64,000 bases of DNA from Nocardioides jiangsuensis (GTDB lineage Bacteria > Actinomycetota > Actinomycetes > Propionibacteriales > Nocardioidaceae), in assembly GCF_019679455.1 (NCBI RefSeq), contig NZ_JAIEZQ010000002.1, positions 62,001 to 126,000 on the forward strand, in the 5' to 3' direction. Position 1 is the first letter of the stretch. Every line of letters begins with the position of its first letter. This document shows positions 8,092 through 16,531 of the stretch, one piece after another. The notes beneath the pieces are model-generated. The model was given only the letters and a program-made list of their open reading frames with translations, was not told the DNA's origin and searched no databases. The translations under genes were made by a program, and so were the position numbers.

Positions 8092-8715
8092 TCAGACGAG
8101 CTCCGGCACGTGCAGGTGCGCCAGCGCCAGCTCCATCTCCTCGACCCGGTCGACCGTCGCTCCGAGCTCGCCGCTGGCCGTGGCCCGGATGCGGGCGGCA
8201 GCATCGCGACTGCCCTCGAGCTGGGTCCGGCTGTCGAAGGTGATGGCGCCCACGGCGCGACCGGTCTCGCGGTTGATGAACAGGCTGCCGCTGCAGAAGC
8301 CGTCGAGCTCCTCGACCTTGGGGAGCACGGCCATCTTGAAGACGTCCACGGCGCGCTCCGCCATGGCCGGGTCGCCACTCAGCCAGGTCACCCGGGCGCA
8401 GGCGCCGTCCGGGCTGGCGTGGTCGCGGTGGACCACTGCGACCTCCCACGCGTCCACGGTGCTCGTGCTGGTTCCCAGGATCTGCTCCGCGCTGTCGCGC
8501 AGCGGGCGTACCTTCTCGGCACTGGCACGCAGCGCATCCGCGGACTCCCACGCGGTCGCCGCGATGCAGCGTGCGGACTCACGGTCCACGAGCAGCGACA
8601 TCCCGACGCAGCCGTCCAGCTCCATGACCGCGGGGATGATCCGGTCGCGGACGTACGCGATCCCGTCATCGATCTTCGTCGGGTCCGCCTGGATGATGGT
8701 GGTTCGTGCGTACAC
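8092..8715 (-). CDS. Duplicated ABM-like dimeric barrel protein
   Basis: A 207-residue protein built from two copies of an antibiotic-biosynthesis-monooxygenase-like (dimeric alpha-beta barrel) module. The repeats align as IPAVMELDGCVGMSLLVDRE against LPKVEELDGFCSGSLFINRE, each followed by a strand and a helix. Two such halves would form a whole barrel in one chain. The GTG start at 8715 has GAGGAG 6 nt upstream; the open frame runs 27 codons further without similarity between halves. It lies 144 nt downstream of the E2 gene on the same strand, so it may be the last gene of that operon. Its substrate is unknown. Confidence 0.7.
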   Translation of the reverse strand: MYARTTIIQADPTKIDDGIAYVRDRIIPAVMELDGCVGMSLLVDRESARCIAATAWESADALRASAEKVRPLRDSAEQILGTSTSTVDAWEVAVVHRDHASPDGACARVTWLSGDPAMAERAVDVFKMAVLPKVEELDGFCSGSLFINRETGRAVGAITFDSRTQLEGSRDAAARIRATASGELGATVDRVEEMELALAHLHVPELV

Positions 8716-8859
8716 GACGAGCTCCTCTGCTCGGGGCGGCGCCCCGACGGCGCTGCCGTCCCGTTCCACGCTGCTCGCCCGGCCGGGTGGCGGCAATAGT
8801 CATCTCGGGCTCGCCCGTCCCCGCCTGTGGGCGTGAGATCCCGGCGGACGACGCAGCGG

Positions 8860-10212
8860 TCACAGCCGTGCGATGACCGAGGCGGGGTTCTCCACGGCGT
8901 CGGCGACGCTGCGCATGAAGCCGGCCGCCGTACCCCCGTCGCAGACCCGGTGGTCGAAGACCAGCGACATCTGGGTGATCTTGCGGACGCAGATCTCGCC
9001 GTCCACCACCCAGGCCCGGTCCAGGATCCGGCCGAACCCGAGGATCGCCACCTGCGGGTGGTTGATGATCGCCGCGCTGCCGTCCACCCGGAAGCTGCCG
9101 TAGTTGTTCAGCGTGAACGTCCCCGCCGCCAGCTCCGCGGCGGTGGACCTGCCCTGGCGGGCGCGGTCGGTGACGCGGCGGATCTCCTCGTCGAGCCGGC
9201 GGGTCGTCAGGCCGTCCGCGCCCAGCACGGCCGGGGTGACGAGCCCGCGGTCGCCCTGGACCGCAAGGGCGAGGTCGACCCGGTCGTACTCCACGATCTC
9301 CTGCCGCTCGGTGTCCAGCCGCGCGTTCAGCACGGGGTACTCCTTCAGCGCGGCGACGGTGAACCGGGCGAGGTAGGCGAGCAGTCCCGGACCCGGGTCG
9401 GCCGGTGTCCGCAGGCTCTCGCGCAGCGCGACCAGCGCGGTGGCGTCGACGTCGACCCACACCGTCGCCTCGGGGATCTCCGAGCGGCTGCGGGACAGTG
9501 CCGCCGAGACCGCCTTGCGGAAGCCGTTCAGGGGGGTACGGCGCTCGCCGGCCGTCACCACGTCGTGCGGCCCGTCGAGACCGTCCGCGTGCGGGACGGA
9601 CGCGATGCGCCGCTCGACGTCCTGCCGCGTGATCACGCCGCCGCGTCCGCTGCCCTCGACGGTCGCGAGGTCCATCCCGTGGTCACGGGCCAGGCGGCGG
9701 ACCAGCGGGGAGACCACCAGCGGCACCCGACGACGCGAGGCGTCCGGAGCGGTGGGCGTGGCGACGGGTGAGGACGCCGCCGGCGTACCGGCCGGCGCGG
9801 GTCGCCCGGACGACCGAGGACGTCGGCGGCGGCCGGCGTGAGGGGTCGCCGCGGTGCCGTAGCCGATCAGCACGTTCCCCGAGCCCGCCTGCTCCTCCTC
9901 GCGGTAGGCCTCGGCCTCCGCGGACGGTGCGGTCCGAGACGACGTGCTCGGCGTGCTCGCGGCACGAGGCTCCAGGGCGGCGACCGTGACCAGCGGTCTC
10001 CCGACGTCGAGGGTCGCCCCCTCGGTGCCGTGGAGGACGGCCACCCGGCCGGCGTACGGCGTGGGCACCTCCACGACCGACTTGGCCGTCTCGACCTCGA
10101 CGACGGCCTGGTCGACCGCGACGACGTCCCCCTCGGCGACGAGCCAGCGGACGATCTCGGCCTCGGTCAGACCCTCGCCGAGGTCGGGCAGGAGGAAGAC
10201 CTGCTCGCTCAT
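8860..10212 (-). CDS. bkdC: Branched-chain 2-oxoacid dehydrogenase E2 (dihydrolipoamide acyltransferase)
   Basis: A 450-residue E2 core enzyme. Residues 1-80 form a lipoyl domain with the lipoylated lysine at 44 (VETAKSVVEV). A Ser/Thr/Pro/Ala linker follows, then the peripheral-subunit-binding domain (SPLVRRLARDHGMDLATVEG). The rest is the acyltransferase domain, ending with the catalytic FDHRVCDGG. It transfers the acyl group from E1 to CoA. The ATG overlaps the E1-beta stop by 4 bp (ATGA at 10209-10212), giving translational coupling. I prefer branched-chain over pyruvate specificity because of the separate alpha and beta E1 subunits and the adjacent Lrp-type regulator, but the substrate is not proven. 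No E3 gene lies in the window. Confidence 0.92.
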   Translation of the reverse strand: MSEQVFLLPDLGEGLTEAEIVRWLVAEGDVVAVDQAVVEVETAKSVVEVPTPYAGRVAVLHGTEGATLDVGRPLVTVAALEPRAASTPSTSSRTAPSAEAEAYREEEQAGSGNVLIGYGTAATPHAGRRRRPRSSGRPAPAGTPAASSPVATPTAPDASRRRVPLVVSPLVRRLARDHGMDLATVEGSGRGGVITRQDVERRIASVPHADGLDGPHDVVTAGERRTPLNGFRKAVSAALSRSRSEIPEATVWVDVDATALVALRESLRTPADPGPGLLAYLARFTVAALKEYPVLNARLDTERQEIVEYDRVDLALAVQGDRGLVTPAVLGADGLTTRRLDEEIRRVTDRARQGRSTAAELAAGTFTLNNYGSFRVDGSAAIINHPQVAILGFGRILDRAWVVDGEICVRKITQMSLVFDHRVCDGGTAAGFMRSVADAVENPASVIARL

Positions 10213-11198
10213 GAGTCCTCCCACTGGAGGTCGTCGACGGCGTCGAGGACCCGGTCCACCCCGGGCAGCTGGAAGTGCTCCAGCTTCGGAGGCGGGAACG
10301 GGATGTCGAAGCCGACGACGCGACGGATCGGTGCGGCCAGCGAGTGGAAGCAGCGCTCGGTCACCCGGGCCACGATCTCCGAGGAGACGCTGGCGAACCC
10401 GGTCGCCTCGGCGACCACCACGGCGCGCCCGGTGGAGCGCACCGCGTCGCAGACGGTGGCGTCGTCGAAGGGCACGATCGAGCGCAGGTCGACCACCTGA
10501 AGGCTGCGGCCTTCCTGGGCGGCGACCTCGGCGGCCTCGAGCGCGACCGGCACCGAGGGGCCGTAGGCGATCAGGGTGGCGTCGGTGCCCTCGCGGCGGA
10601 CGGCCGCCGTGCCGATCCCGGGCCGGTCGGCGTCGAGCTCGACCTCCTCCTTGCTCCAGTAGAGCTTCTTGGGCTCGAGGAACACGACTGGGTCCGGGGA
10701 GGCGATGGCCGCGCGCAGCAGCGTGTACGCGTCCGCGGCGGTGGAGGGGGCGACGACGTGCAGGCCGGGGGTGTGCGCGTAGTAGGACTCCGAGGAGTCG
10801 CAGTGGTGCTCGACGCCGCCGATCCCGCCGGCGTACGGCACCCGGATCACCATCGGGAGGGTGACCCTGCCGCGCGTGCGGTTCCGCATCTTCGCGACGT
10901 GGCTGACGATCTGCTCGAAGGCGGGGTACGCGAACGCGTCGAACTGCATCTCGACCACCGGGCGCATCCCGTTCATGGCCATCCCGACCGCCATGCCGAC
11001 GATCCCGGACTCCGCGAGGGGGGTGTCGAAGCAACGGTCCTCGCCGAGCTCCGCGGTCAGTCCGTCGGTGATCCGGAAGACCCCGCCGAGCGGCCCGACG
11101 TCCTCGCCGAACATCACCACCGAGGGGTCGTCGGCCATCGCGTCGCGCAGCGCCCGGTTCAGCGCCTGGGCCATGGTCAGCTTCTCGAACTGCGGCAT
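10209..11198 (-). CDS. bkdB: 2-oxoacid dehydrogenase E1 beta subunit
   Basis: A 329-residue transketolase-like subunit of the thiamine-diphosphate-dependent E1. The start is typical (KLTMAQALNRALRDAMADDP), followed by FGEDVGPLGGVFRITDGL and TPLAESGIVGMAVGMAMNGM. The C-terminal half has the VVDLRSIVPFDDATV segment of the transketolase C-domain. With E1 alpha it decarboxylates branched-chain 2-oxoacids and passes the acyl group to E2. It begins 1 bp after the E1-alpha stop region and overlaps the E2 start by 4 bp, so E1a-E1b-E2 is one tightly coupled operon. Confidence 0.93.
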   Translation of the reverse strand: MPQFEKLTMAQALNRALRDAMADDPSVVMFGEDVGPLGGVFRITDGLTAELGEDRCFDTPLAESGIVGMAVGMAMNGMRPVVEMQFDAFAYPAFEQIVSHVAKMRNRTRGRVTLPMVIRVPYAGGIGGVEHHCDSSESYYAHTPGLHVVAPSTAADAYTLLRAAIASPDPVVFLEPKKLYWSKEEVELDADRPGIGTAAVRREGTDATLIAYGPSVPVALEAAEVAAQEGRSLQVVDLRSIVPFDDATVCDAVRSTGRAVVVAEATGFASVSSEIVARVTERCFHSLAAPIRRVVGFDIPFPPPKLEHFQLPGVDRVLDAVDDLQWEDS

Positions 11199-11199
11199 G

Positions 11200-12291
11200 T
11201 CAGTGCCCTCCCTCTCGGGCGACCTCGTCGGCGACCAGCGCGGCCTGCTCGACCAGCTGTGGGGTCGGTACGGCGTACACGTGCGCGAACAGGTCCGCGG
11301 GGTCCGGTGTGACGTCCTCCGAGAGCCCCACGCGCATCGCCGCAGCGACCTCCTCGGCGTCGGCCGCGAACGCCGCGAGCCGCTCGTCGTCCAGCAGGTC
11401 GTGCTCGCACAGGTAGGCCTCGAGCCGGGTGACCGGGTCCCGCTCGACCCAGGCGGCGACCTCGTCGTCCTGCCGGTAGCGGGTGGCGTCGTCGGCGTTG
11501 GTGTGGGCCTGCATCCGGTAGGTGTGCGCCTCCACGAGCTGCGGGCCCTCGCCGGCGCGGGCGCGGTCGACCGCCGTACCCAGGACGGCCAGCAGCGCGG
11601 CCGTGTCGTTCCCGTCGACCCGCTCGCCCGGCACGCCGTACCCGATGCCCTTGTGCGCCAGCGAGGGCGCGACGGACTGGCGGGCCAGCGGCACCGAGAT
11701 CGCGTACTCGTTGTTCTGCACGAAGAACACGACCGGGGCCCGGAACACCGCCGCGAAGTTGAGCGCCTCGTGGAAGTCGCCCTCGCTGGTCGCGCCGTCC
11801 CCGCACATCGCCATGACCACGGTCGGCTCGCCGCGGAGCCGGGCCGCGTGGGCGACGCCGACCGCGTGCAGCAGCTGGGTGGCCAGCGGTGTGGCCTGCG
11901 GCGCGACGTGGTGCTCGGAGGGGTCGTAGCCCGAGTGCCAGTCGCCCTTGAGCAGCACCAGCACCTCGACCGGGTCGACGCCGCGCGCGACGGCCGCCAC
12001 CGTGTCGCGGTAGGTCGGGAAGAGCCAGTCGCCGTCGGCCAGCACCTGCGCCGCTGCCACCTGGCAGGCCTCCTGCCCGTGCGAGGAGGGGTAGACCGCG
12101 AGCCGGCCCTGACGCACCAGCGCGTAGGCCTGGTCGTTGATCCGGCGGCCGGTGACGAGCGCGGCGAACGCGGTGAGCAGCGCCTCCGGCGCGGGCATGG
12201 CGTGCGCGGCCCCCTCCACGGCGACGCCCCGGTGGTCCATGAGCGTCACCGGCCGGTCCGAGGGGAGCAGGTGATCCGGGTCACGTGTCAT
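11200..12291 (-). CDS. bkdA: 2-oxoacid dehydrogenase E1 alpha subunit
   Basis: A 363-residue E1 alpha subunit. The thiamine-diphosphate motif runs from GDGATSEGDFHEALNFAA to FFVQNNEYA. HGQEACQVAAAQVL and the phosphorylation-loop-like segment (YRMQAHTNADDATRY) are also family features. It carries out the first, rate-setting decarboxylation of the complex. I chose the ATG giving MTRDPDHLL, since the 12 codons before it lie in the intergenic operator region. It is the first gene of the operon and is divergent from the Lrp/AsnC gene. The 72-bp gap between the two starts contains an inverted repeat that could be the shared operator. Confidence 0.92.
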   Translation of the reverse strand: MTRDPDHLLPSDRPVTLMDHRGVAVEGAAHAMPAPEALLTAFAALVTGRRINDQAYALVRQGRLAVYPSSHGQEACQVAAAQVLADGDWLFPTYRDTVAAVARGVDPVEVLVLLKGDWHSGYDPSEHHVAPQATPLATQLLHAVGVAHAARLRGEPTVVMAMCGDGATSEGDFHEALNFAAVFRAPVVFFVQNNEYAISVPLARQSVAPSLAHKGIGYGVPGERVDGNDTAALLAVLGTAVDRARAGEGPQLVEAHTYRMQAHTNADDATRYRQDDEVAAWVERDPVTRLEAYLCEHDLLDDERLAAFAADAEEVAAAMRVGLSEDVTPDPADLFAHVYAVPTPQLVEQAALVADEVAREGGH

Positions 12292-12307
12292 GCGCAGATC
12301 CTCGCGA

Positions 12308-12328
12308 AGTGGCCATATGCTTTCCACT
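12308..12328. promoter_or_regulatory. Inverted repeat, candidate Lrp-type operator
   Basis: AGTGG-N11-CCACT with an AT-rich centre lies between the divergent E1-alpha and Lrp/AsnC genes. Lrp-family proteins typically bind such short palindromes and autoregulate. The assignment is from position and symmetry only. Confidence 0.45.
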
Positions 12329-12362
12329 ACCTGCCCGAAGCCGAGAAAAGGTCGACCCAGAC

Positions 12363-12881
12363 GTGCCCGATCAGAGCCATCCGTCCAGCCGAGGCGGGTC
12401 CGAAGCGACGAGCGCGAGACACCTGGCCCAGCCGCTCGACGCCGTCGACCGCCGCATCGTCGACCAGCTGACCGAGGACGGCCGGATGTCGATGCGGACC
12501 CTGGCCGAGACGCTGCACATCTCCCGCGCCAACGCCTACGCCCGGGTGGAGCGGCTGCGCGAGTCGGGCGTGATCCGCGGCTTCCGCGCGGACCTCGACC
12601 CGGTCGCCACCGGGCTGGGTACGTCGGCTTACGTCACGTTGAACGTCCGGCAGGCCGACTGGCGTGAGATCAGGGAGCACCTGCTCTCCCTGCCCGGGGT
12701 CGTGCACATCGCCCTGGTGGGCGGTGAGTTCGACGTGGTCCTCCTGGTCCGTGCCCGCGACAACGCCGACCTGGGTCGGCTCGTGCTCGACGAGATCCAG
12801 GGGCTGCCCGGCGTGGTGAACACCCGCACCCTGCTCGTCTTCGAGGAGCACTCCCCGCGGCACGCCCTCCTCTCGGACTGA
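12363..12881 (+). CDS. Lrp/AsnC family transcriptional regulator
   Basis: A 172-residue regulator. An N-terminal helix-turn-helix (LDAVDRRIVDQLTEDGRMSM then TLAETLHISRANAYARVERL) is followed by the RAM ligand-binding domain (SLPGVVHIALVGGEFDVVLL). The family forms octamers that sense amino acids. Divergence from a branched-chain 2-oxoacid dehydrogenase operon suggests it is the BkdR-type local regulator; that role is inferred. GTG at 12363 is preferred, with AAGG 11 nt upstream. A longer frame starting at 12285 would overlap the neighbouring start. Confidence 0.87.
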   Translation: MPDQSHPSSRGGSEATSARHLAQPLDAVDRRIVDQLTEDGRMSMRTLAETLHISRANAYARVERLRESGVIRGFRADLDPVATGLGTSAYVTLNVRQADWREIREHLLSLPGVVHIALVGGEFDVVLLVRARDNADLGRLVLDEIQGLPGVVNTRTLLVFEEHSPRHALLSD

Positions 12882-12940
12882 GCCAGGGGTCCCCGGCGTC
12901 GTACCCGACGGCTCGTGAGCCCGTGTGAGAGCCTGACCGC

Positions 12941-13591
12941 ATGAGTGAGCCCGTGGCCCCGCGCGCCCCGCGTCGGGGACGGCCGGGACACGACCAGGAG
13001 ACGGTCCTGCGGCGCGCGATCGACCTGTTCAACGAGCAGGGGTACGACGGCACCAGCATGGGCGACCTGGCCCGCGAGCTCGGGTTCACGAAGTCCGCGA
13101 TCTACCACCACGTGCCGAGCAAGTCCCACCTCCTGGAGCAGGCGCTCGACGAGGCGCTCGACGCGCTGACCGCCGTGATCGAGGAGGCCGCGTCGGCGAC
13201 GTCCGAGCAGAGCGCCTACGCCCGGCTCCGGCTGGCGGTCCGGCAGAGCGTGGAGGTGCTCGTCGCGCACCTGCCGGCGGTCACCCTGCTGCTCCGGGTG
13301 CGCGGGAACAGCGACATCGAGCTCAACGCGCTCCGGCGCCGCCGGGCGATCGACGACCGGCTCGCCGCGCTGGTCGCGGAGGCCGTCGCGGAGGGCTCGC
13401 TGCGCGGCGACCTGCCGCCGGACCTGGTCAGCCGGCTGCTCTTCGGCATGGTCAACTCCCTCGTCGAGTGGTACCGGCCCGGGGGCGCCGTCGACGCCGC
13501 GATGCTGTCGAAGGCGATCACCACGATGGCCTTCGACGGGCTGGCGCTGCACGAGACCGGGCCCGGCGACACGGGCACCCCGCCGGCCTGA
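12941..13591 (+). CDS. paaR: TetR family regulator, probable PaaR
   Basis: A 216-residue TetR protein. The helix-turn-helix spans about residues 20-65 (AIDLFNEQGYDGTSMGDLAR, ELGFTKSAIYHHVPSKSHLL). The C-terminal domain ends with LFGMVNSLVEWYRPGG, as in the TetR_C 'KstR2/PaaR' class. It lies convergent with paaE, 24 nt from its stop, at the end of the phenylacetate operon. It is the obvious candidate for binding the palindrome in the paaA/paaZ intergenic region, with phenylacetyl-CoA the usual inducer in this family. The gene symbol rests on context. Confidence 0.75.
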   Translation: MSEPVAPRAPRRGRPGHDQETVLRRAIDLFNEQGYDGTSMGDLARELGFTKSAIYHHVPSKSHLLEQALDEALDALTAVIEEAASATSEQSAYARLRLAVRQSVEVLVAHLPAVTLLLRVRGNSDIELNALRRRRAIDDRLAALVAEAVAEGSLRGDLPPDLVSRLLFGMVNSLVEWYRPGGAVDAAMLSKAITTMAFDGLALHETGPGDTGTPPA

Positions 13592-13615
13592 CCCGCCCCG
13601 GCGGGCGCGGCGGCC

Positions 13616-14710
13616 TCAGGCGTCGAAGTCGACGGTCACGCAGTCGCTGACCGGGTAGCTCTGGCAGGTCAGCACGAAGCCCTGCTCGACCTCGGCCTTC
13701 TCCAGCGCGTAGTTGCGGCGCATGTCGACCTCGCCCTCGCGGACCAGGGCGCGGCAGGTGCCGCACACGCCGCCCTTGCAGGCGAAGGGGAGGTCGGTCC
13801 GGGTCGCCTGCGCGGAGTCGAGGATGGGCCGGTCCCGGGGCATCGGCGCGGTGGCGGCGCGGCCCTCGAGGACCACGGTGACGTCGCTGGTCTCGCCGGT
13901 GACGGCCGGGTCCGCCCGTTGGATCTCCGGCGGCGGCTCGTCGACGTAGAACAGCTCGAAGTGCACCCGGTCGCCGGCGACCCCGAGCTCGCCGAGCACG
14001 TCACGGGCGTCGTTGATCATCTGGAACGGGCCGCACAGCCACGCGTGGTCGAGCCCGTCCAGCGGCACGAACGCGGTGAGCAGCCGGCGGAGCCGGTCGG
14101 CGTCGAGGCGGCCCGAGAACAGCTCGACGTCGCGGGGCTCGCGGGAGAGGACGTGCACCACCTGGAGCCGCGGGCCGTAGCGGTTCTTCAGGTCCGCGAT
14201 CTCCTCGGCGAACATCACCGTGCCGGTGGCCCGGTTGCCGTACAGCAGGGTGACCTCGGCGGTGGGGTGCGCGAGGACGCTGCTCGCGATCGAGAGCATC
14301 GGGGTGATCCCCGAGCCCGCGGCGATGCACAGGTGCCGCCCTCCCACGGCCGGGTCGGCGCGGAAGCTGCCGGTCGGGGTCTGCACCTCGATCTCGGTGC
14401 CGGGGGTCACCTCCCGCACCAGCCACGAGGAGAACATCCCGTCGGGGATCTCGCGGACACCGATCCGGGGCCGCTCGCCGACCGCCGAGCAGATCGAGTA
14501 CGACCGGCGCTCCTCCCGGCCGTCGACCCACTTCCGCAGGGTGAGCGACTGGCCGGCGGCGAAGGCGTAGGCGTCGGCCAGCTCGGGCGGCACGTCGAAG
14601 GTGATCGCGGCCGCGTCGTCGCACAGCCGCTCCACCGACGCCACGGTGAGCGCGTGGAACGCGGGGGCGGTACGCGCGCCGGGCCCGGTGACGGGTGCGG
14701 TCACGGTCAT
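13616..14710 (-). CDS. paaE: Phenylacetyl-CoA epoxidase reductase subunit PaaE
   Basis: A 364-residue electron-transfer subunit of the ring 1,2-phenylacetyl-CoA epoxidase. It has a ferredoxin-reductase module with FAD motif RSYSICS and NAD-side motif GSGITPML, and a C-terminal plant-type [2Fe-2S] ferredoxin with cysteines at 311, 316, 319 and 349 (CKGGVCGTC...C). It passes electrons from NADPH to the di-iron PaaA. It is the last gene of paaABCDE, beginning 1 bp after the paaD stop, and it is convergent with the TetR gene. Length and domain order match the family. Confidence 0.93.
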   Translation of the reverse strand: MTVTAPVTGPGARTAPAFHALTVASVERLCDDAAAITFDVPPELADAYAFAAGQSLTLRKWVDGREERRSYSICSAVGERPRIGVREIPDGMFSSWLVREVTPGTEIEVQTPTGSFRADPAVGGRHLCIAAGSGITPMLSIASSVLAHPTAEVTLLYGNRATGTVMFAEEIADLKNRYGPRLQVVHVLSREPRDVELFSGRLDADRLRRLLTAFVPLDGLDHAWLCGPFQMINDARDVLGELGVAGDRVHFELFYVDEPPPEIQRADPAVTGETSDVTVVLEGRAATAPMPRDRPILDSAQATRTDLPFACKGGVCGTCRALVREGEVDMRRNYALEKAEVEQGFVLTCQSYPVSDCVTVDFDA

Positions 14711-14711
14711 C

Positions 14712-15260
14712 TCAGATCTCCTTCACGTGCTCGAACGGCTCGAGGCAGTCCGAGCAGCGGTACAGCGCCTTGCAGGCGGTCGGGCCGAACTCCGAGGTGA
14801 GCTCCACGGCGGGGGAGCCGCAGCGCGGGCACTGCACCGCGCGACGGGTGGGCAGGAGCGACAGCGCGACGGGTCCGTCGTGGCGGGGCGCCGTACCCGG
14901 CGGGGAGATGCCGTGCTCGGCGAGCGCTCGCCGGCCGCGGTCGGTGATCCAGTCGCTGCTCCAGGCCGGGTGCAGCGCGACCCTGACCCGCACGTCGTCG
15001 AAGCCCGCGTCGGTGAGCCGGTGGACCAGGTCGTCGCGCATGGTGGCCATCGCCGGGCAGCCGGAGTAGGTCGGGGTGATCGAGACGACGACCGCGCCGT
15101 CCTCGGCGACCTCGACGTCACGCAGCACGCCGAGGTCCTCCAGCGTGAGCATCGGCATCTCCGGGTCGGTGACCGTGCGGGCGACGGCGACCGCCGTACG
15201 GCGCCGCTCCTCGCGGGTCGTGCCCACCGGGGCCAGGGTCTGGCCGGCCATCGGGGTCAC
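14712..15260 (-). CDS. paaD: Phenylacetyl-CoA epoxidase subunit PaaD
   Basis: A 182-residue protein of the MIP18/PaaD family, probably needed for iron-sulfur or di-iron assembly of the epoxidase. The N-terminal domain has the family's TVTDPEMPMLTLEDLGVLRD and TYSGCPAMATM motifs. The C-terminal zinc ribbon is CPRCGSPAVEL...CKALYRCSDC. The start is probably GTG at 15260, whose GTGA overlaps the paaC stop, giving coupled translation. The ATG three codons later (15251) would also work. Confidence 0.92.
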   Translation of the reverse strand: MTPMAGQTLAPVGTTREERRRTAVAVARTVTDPEMPMLTLEDLGVLRDVEVAEDGAVVVSITPTYSGCPAMATMRDDLVHRLTDAGFDDVRVRVALHPAWSSDWITDRGRRALAEHGISPPGTAPRHDGPVALSLLPTRRAVQCPRCGSPAVELTSEFGPTACKALYRCSDCLEPFEHVKEI

Positions 15261-16213
15261 CACCGGCCGAGGGGGTGTGCCCGGGCGACCACCTGCATCT
15301 CGGCGAGCATCCGGCTCAGCGCCTCGGTGTGCAGGCCGTCGCGCCCGGTCCGGCCGCGGACGCCGGCCAGCGGAGCGCCCTCGGGCCGCTCGACGCCGCT
15401 CATCGCGAAGACCTGCTCCAGCACCACGTCGACCTCGTCGGCGGCGGTGGCCGGGTCCACCCCGACGCCCGCGGCGGCGACCCGTGCCTCGACGTCGTGG
15501 GTGGCGGTCATCTCGGGGTACAGCGGCCAGAGCTCCTGCAGCGCCGCGAGCAGCCGGCGGCGGGACTCCTCGGTCCCCCGAGCGAGGGTGAGGAACCAGC
15601 GGCCGGCGTAGTCGCGGTGGTAGGTGACCTCCTTGACGCCCTTGGCCGCCACCGCCGCGAGCACGTGGTCCCGGCTGTGCGCGAGGCGCTCGAGCAGGGC
15701 CAGCCGGGCGGTGGCGAAGAGCAGCAGCCGGACCACGGTGTGGGCGAAGTCCCCGTTGGGGACCTCCACCAGCCGCACGTTGCGGAAGGCCTCCTGCTCC
15801 CGGAAGAACGCGAGCGCGTCCTCGGGCGGCACCGGGGAGCCCGCGGGCAGGGCCGGGGTCACGGCCGGGTCGGCGGCGGCCGCCCGGGCGAGCAGCAGCC
15901 GGGCCTGGCCGAGCAGGTCCAGCGCGATGTTCGCCAGCGCGATGTCCTCCTCCAGGTCCGGCGCGCGGCTGCACCACTCCGAGAGCCGGTGGGAGGCGAC
16001 CAGGGCATCGTCGGCGAGCATCAGGCAGTAGGCGGCGAGGTCGGCCGGCGCGACGCCGTCCGGGATGGTGGTGTCGACGCCGGCCAGCGGGTCCTCGAAG
16101 TCGGTGCCGAAGGCCCACTGAGACGCATCGCTCCCGAGCAGCCCGTCGAAGATGCTGCCGTGCTCGGCGTTCGGGTCCGGGGCGGGGTGCGACCCGTGGG
16201 TGGTGTCAGGCAT
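15257..16213 (-). CDS. paaC: Phenylacetyl-CoA epoxidase structural subunit PaaC
   Basis: A 318-residue ferritin-like, non-catalytic partner of PaaA. Typical segments are LADDALVASHRLSEWCSRAP, EEDIALANIALDLLGQARLL and KEVTYHRDYAGRWFLTLARG. It forms the stable PaaAC heterodimer core of the epoxidase. An unusually long N-terminal extension (to about residue 45, rich in Pro, Asp, Gly) precedes the conserved domain. It lies 12 nt downstream of paaB. Confidence 0.93.
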   Translation of the reverse strand: MPDTTHGSHPAPDPNAEHGSIFDGLLGSDASQWAFGTDFEDPLAGVDTTIPDGVAPADLAAYCLMLADDALVASHRLSEWCSRAPDLEEDIALANIALDLLGQARLLLARAAAADPAVTPALPAGSPVPPEDALAFFREQEAFRNVRLVEVPNGDFAHTVVRLLLFATARLALLERLAHSRDHVLAAVAAKGVKEVTYHRDYAGRWFLTLARGTEESRRRLLAALQELWPLYPEMTATHDVEARVAAAGVGVDPATAADEVDVVLEQVFAMSGVERPEGAPLAGVRGRTGRDGLHTEALSRMLAEMQVVARAHPLGRW

Positions 16214-16225
16214 GGGGAGGGGTCC

Positions 16226-16531
16226 TCACATGTGGGGGACGTCGGCGGGGATGGCGTAGAAGGTCGGGTGCCGGTACACCTTGTCGCCGCTCGGGGCGAA
16301 CAGCGGGTCCTTCTCGTCCGGGCTCGACGCGGTGATCAGGTCCGCGCGGACCACCCAGATGCTGACGCCCTCGTTCCGGCGGGTGTACACGTCGCGGGCG
16401 TGCCGCACCGCCATCTGGTCGTCGGCGGCGTGCAGGGACCCGACGTGCACGTGGTTGAGCCCGCGCTTGCCGCGCACGAACACCTCGTAGAGCGGCCACT
16501 CGGCGCGCACGCTCGGCTGCTCATCGGTCAT
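16226..16531 (-). CDS. paaB: Phenylacetyl-CoA epoxidase subunit PaaB
   Basis: A 101-residue subunit with the canonical PaaB pattern: [20 protein letters not shown], then [20 protein letters not shown] and [11 protein letters not shown]. It bridges PaaAC units in the multisubunit epoxidase. I chose the ATG giving MTDEQPSV, which overlaps the end of paaA by 11 bp; seven further in-frame codons upstream would lie deeper inside paaA. Confidence 0.93.
   Translation of the reverse strand: MTDEQPSVRAEWPLYEVFVRGKRGLNHVHVGSLHAADDQMAVRHARDVYTRRNEGVSIWVVRADLITASSPDEKDPLFAPSGDKVYRHPTFYAIPADVPHM

Noticed and set aside
13592-13605. Terminator between the TetR gene and paaE
   Set aside because: Only a 6-bp cccgcc/ggcggg stem with a 2-nt loop, too weak to call.
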